DNA from: Pseudomonas sp. BGI-2
Lineage (GTDB): Bacteria > Pseudomonadota > Gammaproteobacteria > Pseudomonadales > Pseudomonadaceae
Assembly: GCF_004310295.1 (NCBI RefSeq)
Contig: NZ_SISB01000047.1
Span: 1-54,541, forward strand
Direction of reading: 5' to 3'
DNA: 54,541 bases
Shown one piece after another: positions 8,256-17,089 of this stretch. A program made the position numbers and the translations under genes. The notes beneath the pieces are model-generated. The model did no database searches. It was not told where the DNA came from and worked only from the letters and a program-made list of their open reading frames with translations. Every line of letters begins with the position of its first letter. The stretch's first letter is position 1.

Positions 8256-9314
8256 TCAGACCTCCATGACCCGTTTCAAAGCCGCGCCCACTCGGGACGG
8301 ACCAGGGAAATACGCCCACTCTTGCGCGTGCGGGTAGGGAGTGTCCCAACCGGTGACGCGTTCGATCGGCGCTTCCAGGTGATGGAAGCAATGCTCTTGC
8401 ACCAGGGCGACCAGTTCGGCGCCGAAGCCACAAGTACGGGTCGCTTCGTGAACGATCACGCAGCGGCCGGTTTTCTTCACCGACTTGACGATGGTGTCCA
8501 GGTCCAGCGGCCACAGGCTGCGCAGGTCGATGACTTCAGCGTCGATCCCGGTTTCTTCCGCGGCAACTAGCGAGACGTAAACGGTGGTGCCGTAGGTCAG
8601 GATGGTCACTTCTTTGCCCGGACGGGCGATGGCGGCAACGTCCAGCGGCACGGTGTAGTAGCCATCCGGGACTTGTGCAGCCGGGTGTTTCGACCACGGG
8701 GTTACCGGACGGTCGTGGTGGCCATCGAACGGGCCGTTGTACAGGCGTTTTGGCTCAAGGAAGATCACCGGGTCATCGTTTTCGATGGAGGCGATCAGCA
8801 GGCCTTTGGCGTCGTAAGGGTTGGACGGCATGACCGTGCGCAAGCCGCAGACCTGGGTGAACATCGCTTCGATACTTTGGCTGTGGGTCTGGCCGCCGTA
8901 GATGCCGCCGCCGCAAGGCATGCGCAGGGTCATCGGTGCGGTGAACTCGCCGGCCGAGCGATAACGCAGGCGCGCGGCTTCGGAAATGATCTGGTCCGAC
9001 GCCGGGTACACGTAATCGGCGAACTGAATCTCGGCCACTGGTCGCAGACCATAGGCACCCATGCCCACGGCGACGCCGACGATGCCGCTTTCGGAGATCG
9101 GCGCATCGAACACCCGGGAGGTGCCGTACTTGTTCTGCAGGCCTTCGGTGCAGCGAAACACGCCGCCGAAGTAGCCGACGTCCTGGCCAAACACCACGAC
9201 GTTGTTGTCACGCTCAAGCATCACATCCATGGCCGAGCGCAGGGCCTGGATCATGGTCATGGTGGTCGTGGTCATGGCGGTTTCCGGCTGAATATTGTTG
9301 TTGTGATCGTTCAT
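8256..9314 (-). CDS. bkdA2: Branched-chain 2-oxoacid dehydrogenase E1 beta
   Basis: A 352-residue transketolase-like beta subunit of the thiamine-diphosphate-dependent decarboxylase. Characteristic segments are 'MIQALRSAMDVMLERDNNVVVFGQDVGYFGGVFRCT', 'FDAPISESGIVGVAVGMGAYGLRPVAEIQF' and the C-terminal 'DAEVIDLRSLWPLDLDTIVKSVKKTGRCVIVHEA'. An in-frame ATG at residue 14 (MTTTTMTMIQ) is a possible alternative start. The gene lies one base after bkdA1 and abuts bkdB. Confidence 0.95.
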   Translation of the reverse strand: MNDHNNNIQPETAMTTTTMTMIQALRSAMDVMLERDNNVVVFGQDVGYFGGVFRCTEGLQNKYGTSRVFDAPISESGIVGVAVGMGAYGLRPVAEIQFADYVYPASDQIISEAARLRYRSAGEFTAPMTLRMPCGGGIYGGQTHSQSIEAMFTQVCGLRTVMPSNPYDAKGLLIASIENDDPVIFLEPKRLYNGPFDGHHDRPVTPWSKHPAAQVPDGYYTVPLDVAAIARPGKEVTILTYGTTVYVSLVAAEETGIDAEVIDLRSLWPLDLDTIVKSVKKTGRCVIVHEATRTCGFGAELVALVQEHCFHHLEAPIERVTGWDTPYPHAQEWAYFPGPSRVGAALKRVMEV

Positions 9315-9315
9315 G

Positions 9316-10551
9316 TCAGATCCCCAACTCTTGACGCTGGCGCTTCAAGTGCTCCGGCATCTCTTTATAGACGTCTTCGAACATGGTCGCGGCGCTCGGA
9401 ATCTGGCCACCGGCGAGGGTGCCGTACTGCTCGGCTTCTTTCTGCGCGGCAATCACTTCGGCTTCCAGTTCGGCGCTGACGGCAACGTGTTCTTCTTCGG
9501 ACCACTGACCGATTTTGATTAGGTGCTGCTTCAGGCGCGCAATCGGGTCGCCCAACGGGAAGTAGCTCCAGTCGTCGGCCGGACGGTATTTGGACGGATC
9601 ATCGGAAGTGGAGTGCGGGCCGGCGCGGTAGGTAACCCATTCGATCATGGTCGGGCCGAGGTTGCGGCGGGCGCGTTCAGCAGCCCAGGCAGAGGCGGCG
9701 TAAACCGCGACGAAATCGTTGCCGTCGACCCGAAGGGAGGCAATGCCGCAACCGACGCCACGACCGGCGAACGTAGTGGCTTCACCACCGGCAATCGCCT
9801 GGAACGTCGAGATCGCCCACTGGTTGTTGACCACGTTGAGGATCACTGGCGCACGGTAGACGTGAGCGAAGGTGAGGGCGGTATGGAAGTCGGATTCAGC
9901 GGTGGCGCCGTCGCCGATCCACGCCGAGGCGATTTTGGTGTCGCCCTTGATCGCCGACGCCATGCCCCAGCCCACTCCCTGTACGAATTGGGTGGCGAGG
10001 TTGCCGGAAATAGTGAAGAAGCCGAAGTCTTTGACCGAGTACATGATCGGCAGTTGACGGCCCTTGAGCGGATCGCGCTCGTTGGACAGCAGTTGGCAGA
10101 TCAGGTCCACCAGCGGCACTTCCCGCGCCATCAGAATGCTTTGCTGGCGGTAAGTCGGGAAGCACATGTCATCGACGTTCAGCGCCAGGGCCTGGCCGCT
10201 GCCGATGGCTTCTTCGCCAAGGCTCTGCATGTAGAACGACATTTTTTTCTGACGCTGGGCGACCACCATGCGGTTGTCGTAGATCCGCGTCTTGAGCATG
10301 GCGCGCATGCCTTGACGCAGGATCTCGGCCGGTACGCCTTCAGCCCATGGACCGAGGGCGTTGCCCTGGTCGTCGAGCACGCGGATCAGGCCTTTGGCCA
10401 AGTCGGCGGTGTCGGCCGGTTCAACGTCGATTGGGGGTTTGCGCACCGTGCCGGCGTCGGTCAGACGCAGGTAGGAAAAGTCGGTTTTGCAGCCAGGACG
10501 GCCCGATGGTTCGGGAACGTGCAGTTGCAGCGGTTCGTACGCTTGGTTCAT
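9316..10551 (-). CDS. bkdA1: Branched-chain 2-oxoacid dehydrogenase E1 alpha
   Basis: A 411-residue alpha subunit that binds thiamine diphosphate through the GDG...NN motif (GDGATAESDFHTALTFAH, then NVVNNQWAIST). An 'RAGPHSTSDDPSKYRP' segment carries the conserved His and the phosphorylation-loop-like Ser residues of branched-chain E1 alpha. First gene of the operon, divergent from bkdR with 186 bases between. By analogy with P. putida, BkdR activates it in response to branched-chain amino acids. Confidence 0.95.
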   Translation of the reverse strand: MNQAYEPLQLHVPEPSGRPGCKTDFSYLRLTDAGTVRKPPIDVEPADTADLAKGLIRVLDDQGNALGPWAEGVPAEILRQGMRAMLKTRIYDNRMVVAQRQKKMSFYMQSLGEEAIGSGQALALNVDDMCFPTYRQQSILMAREVPLVDLICQLLSNERDPLKGRQLPIMYSVKDFGFFTISGNLATQFVQGVGWGMASAIKGDTKIASAWIGDGATAESDFHTALTFAHVYRAPVILNVVNNQWAISTFQAIAGGEATTFAGRGVGCGIASLRVDGNDFVAVYAASAWAAERARRNLGPTMIEWVTYRAGPHSTSDDPSKYRPADDWSYFPLGDPIARLKQHLIKIGQWSEEEHVAVSAELEAEVIAAQKEAEQYGTLAGGQIPSAATMFEDVYKEMPEHLKRQRQELGI

Positions 10552-10737
10552 GGCTTCTACGCTCGATCTTGTGAATTTCTTGTAGTGAGCTGACCGTCAT
10601 TCCACGTGTTATGGAAATCTTGTCCTACAAACATCATAGGCCCGGCGCAGAAGAAAATTTATCTCTGTTTCATTGCACTGGAGATCATTTGAGGATAAAA
10701 AATCTGCATAAACATAAAAAACAGGTGGTTTTTTCTC

Positions 10738-11226
10738 ATGCGCAAACTGGACCGTACCGATATCGGCATTTTGAACAGCCTTCAGGAGAACGCGCGCATC
10801 ACCAACGCTGACCTCGCACGCTCGGTCAACCTGTCGCCGACGCCATGCTTCAACCGGGTCAAGGCGATGGAGGAATTGGGGCTGATTCGCGAGCAAGTGA
10901 CGCTGCTGGACGCCGACCTGCTGGGGCTGCATGTGAATGTGTTCATTCATGTGAGCCTGGAGAAACAAGTGGAAGAGGCGCTGCAGCATTTCGAGGAAGC
11001 GATTTCGGATCGCCCTGAAGTGATGGAGTGCTACTTGATGGCGGGGGACCCGGATTATCTGATCCGGGTGCTGGTGCCGACCATTCAGTCGCTGGAGCGC
11101 TTCATGATGGACTTCCTCACCAAAGTCCCCGGTGTCGCTAATATTCGATCGAGCTTTGCGCTCAAGCAGGTGCGGTATAAAACGGCGCTGCCGTTGCCGT
11201 CGGGTGGAATGATACTAACTAAGTAG
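10738..11226 (+). CDS. bkdR: Lrp/AsnC-family regulator BkdR
   Basis: A 162-residue feast/famine regulator: N-terminal HTH 'LDRTDIGILNSLQENARITNADLARSVNLSPTPCFNRVKAMEELGLI' at 4-50 and a C-terminal RAM ligand-binding domain (VMECYLMAGDPDYLIRVLV). Divergent position next to bkdA1 is diagnostic of BkdR, the activator of the bkd operon in P. putida. The 186-base gap, notably A/T-rich near the bkdR start, is where its binding sites would lie; I could not define an operator by eye. Confidence 0.92.
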   Translation: MRKLDRTDIGILNSLQENARITNADLARSVNLSPTPCFNRVKAMEELGLIREQVTLLDADLLGLHVNVFIHVSLEKQVEEALQHFEEAISDRPEVMECYLMAGDPDYLIRVLVPTIQSLERFMMDFLTKVPGVANIRSSFALKQVRYKTALPLPSGGMILTK

Positions 11227-11360
11227 TTTTATTTGGTTTTGTTTGTTGGCAAGTTTGCTCGTTTAAATGTGACGTTACAACAGTGTATTTGGCTGGAGCG
11301 TTATTTGCTTTATATTTGTCCCTCCTTAGTTAGGCGCATTGTGCAGTCAGGAGAGATAAT

Positions 11361-13082
11361 ATGAAGTATGAAGTGTTTGATAAGGCTGCGCGGGATAATG
11401 TTTTATTGGCCAGTGCACTCGATGTGCGCCTTGATGGTCTGGATGAGAATGGCAATTTAAAGGAGTCTATTCCTCCAGTATTTGGACCTTACTTTGAAGA
11501 TGATTTTGAATTTAAATCCATCGACCCTGAGTCGCTTTTTGAGGCAGGGGCAGAATCGGTCGGTGACAGTGGCGAGGTAGAAATTGCCAGTGGTTGGTGT
11601 CCCAATGGCAGTGCAAGCGGTGGCGTCTGTAAACCGTTCAACAATAATCGTACGCACTGGATGAGTACTTATAACGGTGTGCGTAATTTGCCAGTCCACT
11701 TGGCAATCTTGCCGGGCACTCACAACTCGGCATTTGATAAACAGGCCCCCTACGCTCCGAGCAATGAAGTTTGTCAGGATGTTTCGCCTCATGTGCAATT
11801 AAATTCGGGTATTCGAGTTCTGGATATTCGCGTTCAATATTTTTTTGGGTACCCGGTGGGGGACCCTTTACGCTTTTCGATATTTCACAGTGGTACCAAC
11901 GGGAGAACGGTTCAGCACGATATTATTCAAGGTGTAAAACACTATCAGTATGGTCAAGGGTGGGATCGAAGACGTGAGGTGATTATCCTCGATTTTCACG
12001 AATTCAAGAACTTCACTGCCGCCGTTCATGCTGAGTTTGTAGATCTTTTAAAAACCTCTTTTGGTGATTCGATTATTTCACCTACTTACAAAGAGTTGAG
12101 TATTTCGCAAATATGGGGGCTGCCGGGTTTTAAAAACGTAGTTATCGCTTACCACAATGACGCCCGTGACAGGAGCTTCTGGCCAGGCGTCAATCAACGC
12201 TGGATCGGCTCCAACACACCCTCGGATTCTGAGCTCAAGGCTTTTATTGATCGTGTCGGGGCAGAAAGTAAACCTGCGGGTGAACTCCGCTCCATTCAGG
12301 CCGCGCGCTACGCGTTGCCATTCTTTATACCCTCGGACATGTCGGGTCAACTGATGTCCTGGTTTGCAGCGGGCTCTGCCAGCCATCCGATCATGAAGCA
12401 CTTCATCATCAACTGTGATTGGTCCTTACGTCATCGGCTCGTTGATAACATCATTTATTCCAACCAGTTTCGCGCCCGGGCTTTAGGTCTGCAGGATCTT
12501 GAGCATGTGCGCCCAGGTGATCCGGCGATTCAGGGCATGTCTCCAATCCGGCATGCGATGCTCAGCATCAACGATCAGCACTGGACACCAAGCGTGACGT
12601 TGCCGCCGATTCTGGATGACGAACCGCACAGGTTACTGGTGTGTTCGGATGCAAACGCTGAAATGGAGTTGGACTTGCAGGGCAGTGACGTTGCACTCAA
12701 GCACGTCACCCTGTTCAAAGGCGATGCCGTTGCGTTTGTTTGCCTTGACGGGTCCCGCCAGTGGGCATTGCAGGTTCAAGATTGCACGCCTAACGAACAG
12801 GGAAACAGGATTCCCGCCCCTGGCAATGGTGAAAAATTCATTCGATACACGATCTCTCATGGCAACTACGTACCGCTGGTGTCGCTGCCAACTATGGCAG
12901 AGGCAAATAGCGTGGTATTGGTCGTTTCCAATGCATTGCAGGAAACCAGAATCCGCCATGATCTGGGACCGGATGATATTGAACATGTCATACGGTCCGG
13001 AGAGACCTGTACGTTCATGTACAACGCCAAGGTCGGTAGTTGGAGCCTGGAGTCAGTGATGACGCACGTTACAACTGATTGA
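11361..13082 (+). CDS. PI-PLC X-domain-like phosphodiesterase
   Basis: A 573-residue protein. The central region (about 100-300) resembles bacterial phosphatidylinositol-specific phospholipase C: His121 in LPGTHNSAF, Asp155 and Arg157 in IRVLDIRV, and His176 in IFHSG stand in the order of the catalytic His/Asp/Arg/His set. The residue after the first His is Asn rather than the usual Asp. Residues 1-90 and about 400-573 are unassigned; the latter looks beta-rich. No signal peptide or membrane segment is visible. The first kilobase is A/T-richer than its neighbours and uses more A/T-ending codons, suggesting horizontal acquisition. The 3' end overlaps the convergent MBL gene by 14 bases. Substrate (phosphoinositide or other) is unknown. 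Confidence 0.75.
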   Translation: MKYEVFDKAARDNVLLASALDVRLDGLDENGNLKESIPPVFGPYFEDDFEFKSIDPESLFEAGAESVGDSGEVEIASGWCPNGSASGGVCKPFNNNRTHWMSTYNGVRNLPVHLAILPGTHNSAFDKQAPYAPSNEVCQDVSPHVQLNSGIRVLDIRVQYFFGYPVGDPLRFSIFHSGTNGRTVQHDIIQGVKHYQYGQGWDRRREVIILDFHEFKNFTAAVHAEFVDLLKTSFGDSIISPTYKELSISQIWGLPGFKNVVIAYHNDARDRSFWPGVNQRWIGSNTPSDSELKAFIDRVGAESKPAGELRSIQAARYALPFFIPSDMSGQLMSWFAAGSASHPIMKHFIINCDWSLRHRLVDNIIYSNQFRARALGLQDLEHVRPGDPAIQGMSPIRHAMLSINDQHWTPSVTLPPILDDEPHRLLVCSDANAEMELDLQGSDVALKHVTLFKGDAVAFVCLDGSRQWALQVQDCTPNEQGNRIPAPGNGEKFIRYTISHGNYVPLVSLPTMAEANSVVLVVSNALQETRIRHDLGPDDIEHVIRSGETCTFMYNAKVGSWSLESVMTHVTTD

Positions 13083-13932
13083 TCGGAATCTTCAGATACG
13101 TCACGCCGTTTTCCTCGGGAGGCGGCAAATTCCCCGCCCGCACATTCACCTGAATCGCCGGCAGCAACAGCATCGGCATGCCCAACCCGGCATCCCGCTG
13201 GGTGCGCATGGCGACGAATGCCGCTTCATCCACGCCGTCATGGATATGGATGTTGCTTTTTCGCTGCTCGCCCACCGTGGTCATGCACCGGGATTCGCGG
13301 CCTTCGGGCGGGTAGTCGTGGCAGACGTAGAGCCGAACGCTGGCGGGGAAGGCCAGCAGTTTGTGAATCGAGGCGAACATCTGGTTGGCGTTGCCGCCAG
13401 GGAAGTCGCAACGGGCAGTGCCCACGTCCGGTATGAACAAGGTATCGCCCGCCAGGATCACATCACCGTCGATCAAATAAGCCATGTCCGCCGGCGTATG
13501 GCCGGGCACATGCAGGGCCGTGGCCTTGAGGTTGCCGATCATGAACGACTCGTCCGGGGCGAACAGATGGTCGAATTGCGAACCGTCGCTGCGAAATTCC
13601 GGCTCAAGGTTGAACAGGGTTTTGAACACGTCCTGAACCTTACTGATCGACTGGCCAATGGCGATTTTGCCACCCAGCTCCCGACGCAGATACGGAGCGG
13701 CAGACAGGTGATCGGCATGGGCGTGGGTTTCCAGCAGCCATTGCACGTGCAGCTGATGGTCGCGAACGAAGGCGATGATCTTGTCGGCTTGGGTGGTGGC
13801 GGTGCGCCCGGCGGCGGGGTCGTAGTCGAGGACCGGGTCGACGATGGCGCATTGACCGCCATTTCCTTCGTAGATCACGTAGCTGTAGGTCGACGAGGCA
13901 GGGTCTAAAAAAGCTTCAATCAAGGCAGGCAT
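13069..13932 (-). CDS. MBL-fold hydrolase, persulfide dioxygenase/BLH-like
   Basis: A 287-residue metallo-beta-lactamase-fold protein. Metal ligands are visible in THAHADH (about 69-75), the His of 'HVPGHTPADMAY', the Asp of 'ILAGDTLFIPDVGTARCDFPGG' and the His of 'YVCHDYPP'. The 'DVGTARCDFPGGNA' segment is typical of the ETHE1/BLH persulfide dioxygenase group, which oxidises glutathione persulfide to sulfite. It is divergent from a TauE/SafE-type exporter, which would fit sulfite disposal. Family firm, substrate inferred. Confidence 0.85.
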   Translation of the reverse strand: MPALIEAFLDPASSTYSYVIYEGNGGQCAIVDPVLDYDPAAGRTATTQADKIIAFVRDHQLHVQWLLETHAHADHLSAAPYLRRELGGKIAIGQSISKVQDVFKTLFNLEPEFRSDGSQFDHLFAPDESFMIGNLKATALHVPGHTPADMAYLIDGDVILAGDTLFIPDVGTARCDFPGGNANQMFASIHKLLAFPASVRLYVCHDYPPEGRESRCMTTVGEQRKSNIHIHDGVDEAAFVAMRTQRDAGLGMPMLLLPAIQVNVRAGNLPPPEENGVTYLKIPINQL

Positions 13933-14053
13933 GGTGGCCGTTTTCTTTCAGGACAAGCCAAGAGGGTAGTTTCATTTTCCCTGCGCTGACCAGCCCTGCG
14001 TTAATTCATGAAGGAAAAAATCCGCACGGGCTCTATCCTGTCACTCATCGATA

Positions 14054-14075
14054 CCGGGCGTTCCCGGCTTTTTTT
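14054..14075 (+). terminator. Terminator-like hairpin in the leader of the TauE/SafE gene
   Basis: CCGGG-CGTT-CCCGG followed by CTTTTTTT. The short GC stem plus U-run has the form of an intrinsic terminator and ends 19 bases before the preferred ATG at 14095. It could act as an attenuator or end a transcript from upstream. Confidence 0.5.
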
Positions 14076-14094
14076 CGCGGATCACGAGCGTTTT

Positions 14095-14895
14095 ATGTTG
14101 TTGGCGAGTTTTTTTGGTGTGGTGATGGGCCTGGTCCTTGGATTGACCGGGGCCGGTGGCGGCATTCTTGCGGTGCCGGCCCTGGTGCTGGGGCTGGGTT
14201 TGACCATGACCCAGGCCGCGCCGGTGGCATTGTTCGCGGTGGGCAGTGCGGCGGCGGTCGGAGCCATTGATGGTTTGCGCCATGGCCTGGTGCGCTATCG
14301 CGCGGCGTTGCTGATCGCACTGCTGGGGGCGATTTTTTCACCGGTCGGGATCTACTTCGCCCATCAGTTGCCGGAAAAAATCCTGATGGTCCTGTTCAGC
14401 CTGCTGATGGTCATGGTGGCCTGGCGGATGCTGCGTCGTGAGCGCCAGGACGAAGGGCCGAGCGACCACGGCCACGCCAACTGGGGCCAGAAAAACTGCA
14501 TGCTCGATCAGCAGACCGGGCGTTTTTCCTGGACCGCCAAATGCACCGCGACCCTGGCGGCACTGGGCGCGGTGACCGGTGTTGTTTCCGGGCTACTCGG
14601 GGTGGGTGGTGGCTTTCTGATCGTGCCTGCGTTCAAGCAACTGACCGATGTGCAGATGCGCGGCATCGTCGCCACTTCCTTGATGGTGATCAGTCTGATT
14701 TCCGCCGTCGGGGTGATCGGCGCATTTCATGCCGGGGTCAGGATTGACGCATTGGGTGGGGCGTTCATTGTCGCCAGCATCGTTGGCATGATCATCGGCC
14801 GACAGATTTGCGCCAGGGTGCCGGCGCGGGCACTGCAGGTTGGGTTCGCCAGTGTTTGTCTGATCGTCGCGGTGTACATGCTGGTTAGAGCCTGA
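14095..14895 (+). CDS. TauE/SafE-family sulfite/anion exporter
   Basis: A 266-residue membrane protein with about eight hydrophobic segments in two homologous halves, each opening with a Gly-rich motif: 'GLTGAGGGILAVPALV' near 15-30 and 'GLLGVGGGFLIVPAF' near 170. This duplicated motif defines TauE/SafE (DUF81) exporters of sulfite, sulfoacetate or related anions. I prefer the start MLLASFFGVV at 14095. A longer frame from an ATG at 14008 would add 29 polar residues and translate through the terminator-like hairpin. Divergence from the persulfide-dioxygenase-like gene suggests a shared role in sulfide oxidation. Confidence 0.85.
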   Translation: MLLASFFGVVMGLVLGLTGAGGGILAVPALVLGLGLTMTQAAPVALFAVGSAAAVGAIDGLRHGLVRYRAALLIALLGAIFSPVGIYFAHQLPEKILMVLFSLLMVMVAWRMLRRERQDEGPSDHGHANWGQKNCMLDQQTGRFSWTAKCTATLAALGAVTGVVSGLLGVGGGFLIVPAFKQLTDVQMRGIVATSLMVISLISAVGVIGAFHAGVRIDALGGAFIVASIVGMIIGRQICARVPARALQVGFASVCLIVAVYMLVRA

Positions 14896-14920
14896 GTTTG
14901 TCTTTGCCGAAATATCGGTT

Positions 14921-15778
14921 TCAGTTCACGATCATCGGGGGCAGGGCGCCCAGCAGGGAAACTGCCGCCACCGCGCCAATCCCCAACAACCATTCCACGA
15001 TCACGCTGGTTTTCAGCGTCGCCGGGCGTTGTTCGCACGCCTTGATCCGCAACCGATTAAACAACGCCAACCCCAGCATCATGGCCACCAACACCACCTT
15101 GATCAGCAGAATCAACGCAAACCCGGACAGCAACGGCGTCGGCCATAACTGCCCGGTGAGCACGCGTACGTTGATCAACCCGGTCACCAGCAAACCGGCG
15201 ACCAAGGCGTAACCGACGCCACTGAAACGCAGCAGTATTGCGCTGACTGCATGGCCCGTCGGTTGCCGCAGGATCATCACCAACAGCATCAACCCGCCGA
15301 GCCAAGCGCCGACGCAGGTCAGGTGAATGATTTGATTGAGGATCAGCAATTGACCTTGAAGGCCATCAAGCATGGCACCGTGACCAACCGGGGCAAGGGT
15401 TGCCAACAGCAGGCTCGCGAGGCCAATGCGCAGGGGCATGCTGGAGCGCAATGGGGTCAGCAGCAACGCCACCAACAGAACATTGAACAGCAGATGCCAG
15501 CGCCAGACCTGACCGAAAAACGTGTTGCCCACCACCAGCCGCAGGGTCGATGGATCGAGCGCCGCGTCCCAGGCCCCGGCCATGCTGACAGTGATCAGCA
15601 GCAACCAGCACACCCCACTGACCAGCGCCACCGCCGCAAGCAAGCGAGTCACTCGCGCCAGCGGCTGATCCAGCGCCGTGTCACGGCCTGAAAGCACAGG
15701 CCTGAACACCCAGGCCCCGAACAGCATCAGCACCACGGTGAAATGCAGAAAGCGGCACAGCACCATCGCGCTCGTCAT
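14921..15778 (-). CDS. copD: Copper resistance protein CopD-like, inner membrane
   Basis: A 285-residue protein with eight predicted membrane helices. The CopD family signature is visible: N-terminal 'LCRFLHFTVVLMLFGAWVF', the central 'LNQIIHLTCVGAWLGGLMLL', whose His is conserved, and a C-terminal 'RLRIKACEQRPATLKTSVIVEWLLGIGAVAAVSLLGALPP'. CopD proteins are thought to bring copper across the inner membrane in concert with periplasmic CopC. It follows copC with a three-base gap. Confidence 0.9.
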   Translation of the reverse strand: MTSAMVLCRFLHFTVVLMLFGAWVFRPVLSGRDTALDQPLARVTRLLAAVALVSGVCWLLLITVSMAGAWDAALDPSTLRLVVGNTFFGQVWRWHLLFNVLLVALLLTPLRSSMPLRIGLASLLLATLAPVGHGAMLDGLQGQLLILNQIIHLTCVGAWLGGLMLLVMILRQPTGHAVSAILLRFSGVGYALVAGLLVTGLINVRVLTGQLWPTPLLSGFALILLIKVVLVAMMLGLALFNRLRIKACEQRPATLKTSVIVEWLLGIGAVAAVSLLGALPPMIVN

Positions 15779-15781
15779 GAA

Positions 15782-16147
15782 TTACTGGCCAACCTTGAAG
15801 CTGTACGCACCTTCACTTTTGTGGGTATCGACCGACACCGCACGCCATTCGACTTTATATGCGCCGGCCGCCAGTGGTGCGGCTGGGGTGACGATCAGGG
15901 TGTTCTTGTCACTGCCTTCGGTGGCCAGGTTTTTCACCGGCACATCGGCACCGTCCTTGCTGATCGTGACCTTGGTGAACGTCGCTTCAACGCCTTCGGA
16001 AAACACCAAGCGCAGTTCCGTTGGCGCTGCCACGGTGCTGTCGGCGGCCGGGGTCTGGCTTTTCAGATGGGCATGGGCGAACACCGACGAGGCGGCGAGC
16101 AGCGAGCCAAGGAGGGCGGCGGTGGTCAGGGCTTTCTTGAGCAGCAT
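15782..16147 (-). CDS. copC: Periplasmic copper chaperone CopC
   Basis: A 121-residue protein. A signal peptide (MLLKKALTTAALLGSLLAASSVFA) is cleaved before His-Ala-His, so the mature N-terminal His can ligate Cu(II). The C-terminal VSVDTHKSEGAYSFKVG is the second conserved block, with another Cu(II)-ligand His. The Met-rich Cu(I) loop of plasmid CopC is absent, as in most chromosomal CopC proteins that bind only Cu(II). First gene of a copCD operon; no cop box could be confirmed by eye. Confidence 0.92.
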   Translation of the reverse strand: MLLKKALTTAALLGSLLAASSVFAHAHLKSQTPAADSTVAAPTELRLVFSEGVEATFTKVTISKDGADVPVKNLATEGSDKNTLIVTPAAPLAAGAYKVEWRAVSVDTHKSEGAYSFKVGQ

Positions 16148-16285
16148 CGTGAAGACCTCAGAGGCAAGTTCGAAGAGGCGCCAGTTTACCTGCGAGAACC
16201 TGGGTAAACGATGTTTCGTTTTCCCATGTCGCCGCGAGGTAGAGCGGATGCTAGTCTTGGCCAACGCTGTTGTCAGGGAGGCTTC

Positions 16286-16906
16286 ATGGGCAATCACAAG
16301 ATCGAGATTCGTCGCAGTAACGTCGAGAAGATTTTGCTGGGGGCCGAAAAGGTCTTCGCCGAAAAAGGCTTCGGCGGCACCGCCATGGCCGACATTGCCG
16401 CTGAAGTGCAACTGCCGCGCTCCAATCTGCATTACTACTTCAGCACCAAGACCGAGCTGTACAGCGCGGTGCTGTTCGATCTGCTGGAAGTCTGGAAGCA
16501 GGACGCGTTGTGCTTCGAGATGTTCGACGACCCGCGCGTGGTGCTCAGCAGCTACATCCGCGCCAAGATGAACCACTCCCGTAGCCGGCCTTATGGTTCG
16601 AAAGTCTGGGCCAACGAAATCATCCACGGCGCACCCACACTGGGCGTGGCGCTGGACGCGAGCCTGTATGACTGGGCCAAGATGAAAGAAGCAAAAATCC
16701 GTCAGTGGGTGGACGACAAACGCATCCTCCCGGTGGAGCCTTCAAGCTTGCTGTACATGATCTGGGCGTCGACCCAGCATTACGCGGATTTTGATCATCA
16801 GGTGAACATTTTGAATGATCATCAGCCGCTGTCGGACATGCAGTTCGAGCGGGCGGTGCAGACGGTGACGAGTGTGATTTTGCGGGGGATTGGGTTGGAG
16901 CCATGA
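16286..16906 (+). CDS. TetR-family regulator, RutR/pyrimidine-degradation type
   Basis: A 206-residue regulator: HTH at about 12-58 ('VEKILLGAEKVFAEKGFGGTAMADIAAEVQLPRSNLHYYFSTKTELY') and a helical effector domain with 'SRPYGSKVWANEIIHGAP'. It resembles the TetR proteins that sit next to pyrimidine-catabolism genes in Pseudomonas. The start at 16286 has a strong Shine-Dalgarno (CAGGGAGG). The amidohydrolase downstream on the same strand, across a REP pair, is the likely target. Ligand unknown. Confidence 0.85.
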   Translation: MGNHKIEIRRSNVEKILLGAEKVFAEKGFGGTAMADIAAEVQLPRSNLHYYFSTKTELYSAVLFDLLEVWKQDALCFEMFDDPRVVLSSYIRAKMNHSRSRPYGSKVWANEIIHGAPTLGVALDASLYDWAKMKEAKIRQWVDDKRILPVEPSSLLYMIWASTQHYADFDHQVNILNDHQPLSDMQFERAVQTVTSVILRGIGLEP

Positions 16907-16929
16907 GATTTTGCGGATGGCTACCGGCC

Positions 16930-17024
16930 CCTTCGCGAGCAAGCCTCGCTCCTACAGGGTTTGTGTCGAACCACCGTTCAATGATCGACACAACCCCTGT
17001 AGGAGCGAGGCTTGCCCGCGAAGG
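16930..17024. repeat. REP inverted pair (GTAGGAGCGAGGCTTGCCCGC class)
   Basis: Thirty-base arms 16930-16959 and 16995-17024 are near-perfect inverted repeats with one mismatch (GAGCAAG/GGGCAAG). The loop extends the stem further with TTGTGTCGA / TCGACACAA. It separates the TetR gene from the amidohydrolase. Confidence 0.9.
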
Positions 17025-17089
17025 CGGCCTCAAAAACGACAACGATCAGCCTGAAGAAACCTATAACAAAACTGCCTGAGGAGATCATC

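Noticed and set aside
7530..8570. 346-codon plus-strand frame opposite bkdB/bkdA2
   Set aside because: His/Arg/Phe-rich composition without motifs; it spans the junction of two certain genes on the other strand.
14008..14094. 29-residue N-terminal extension of the TauE/SafE protein
   Set aside because: The extension is polar, unlike family members, and encodes a terminator-like hairpin; kept as leader.
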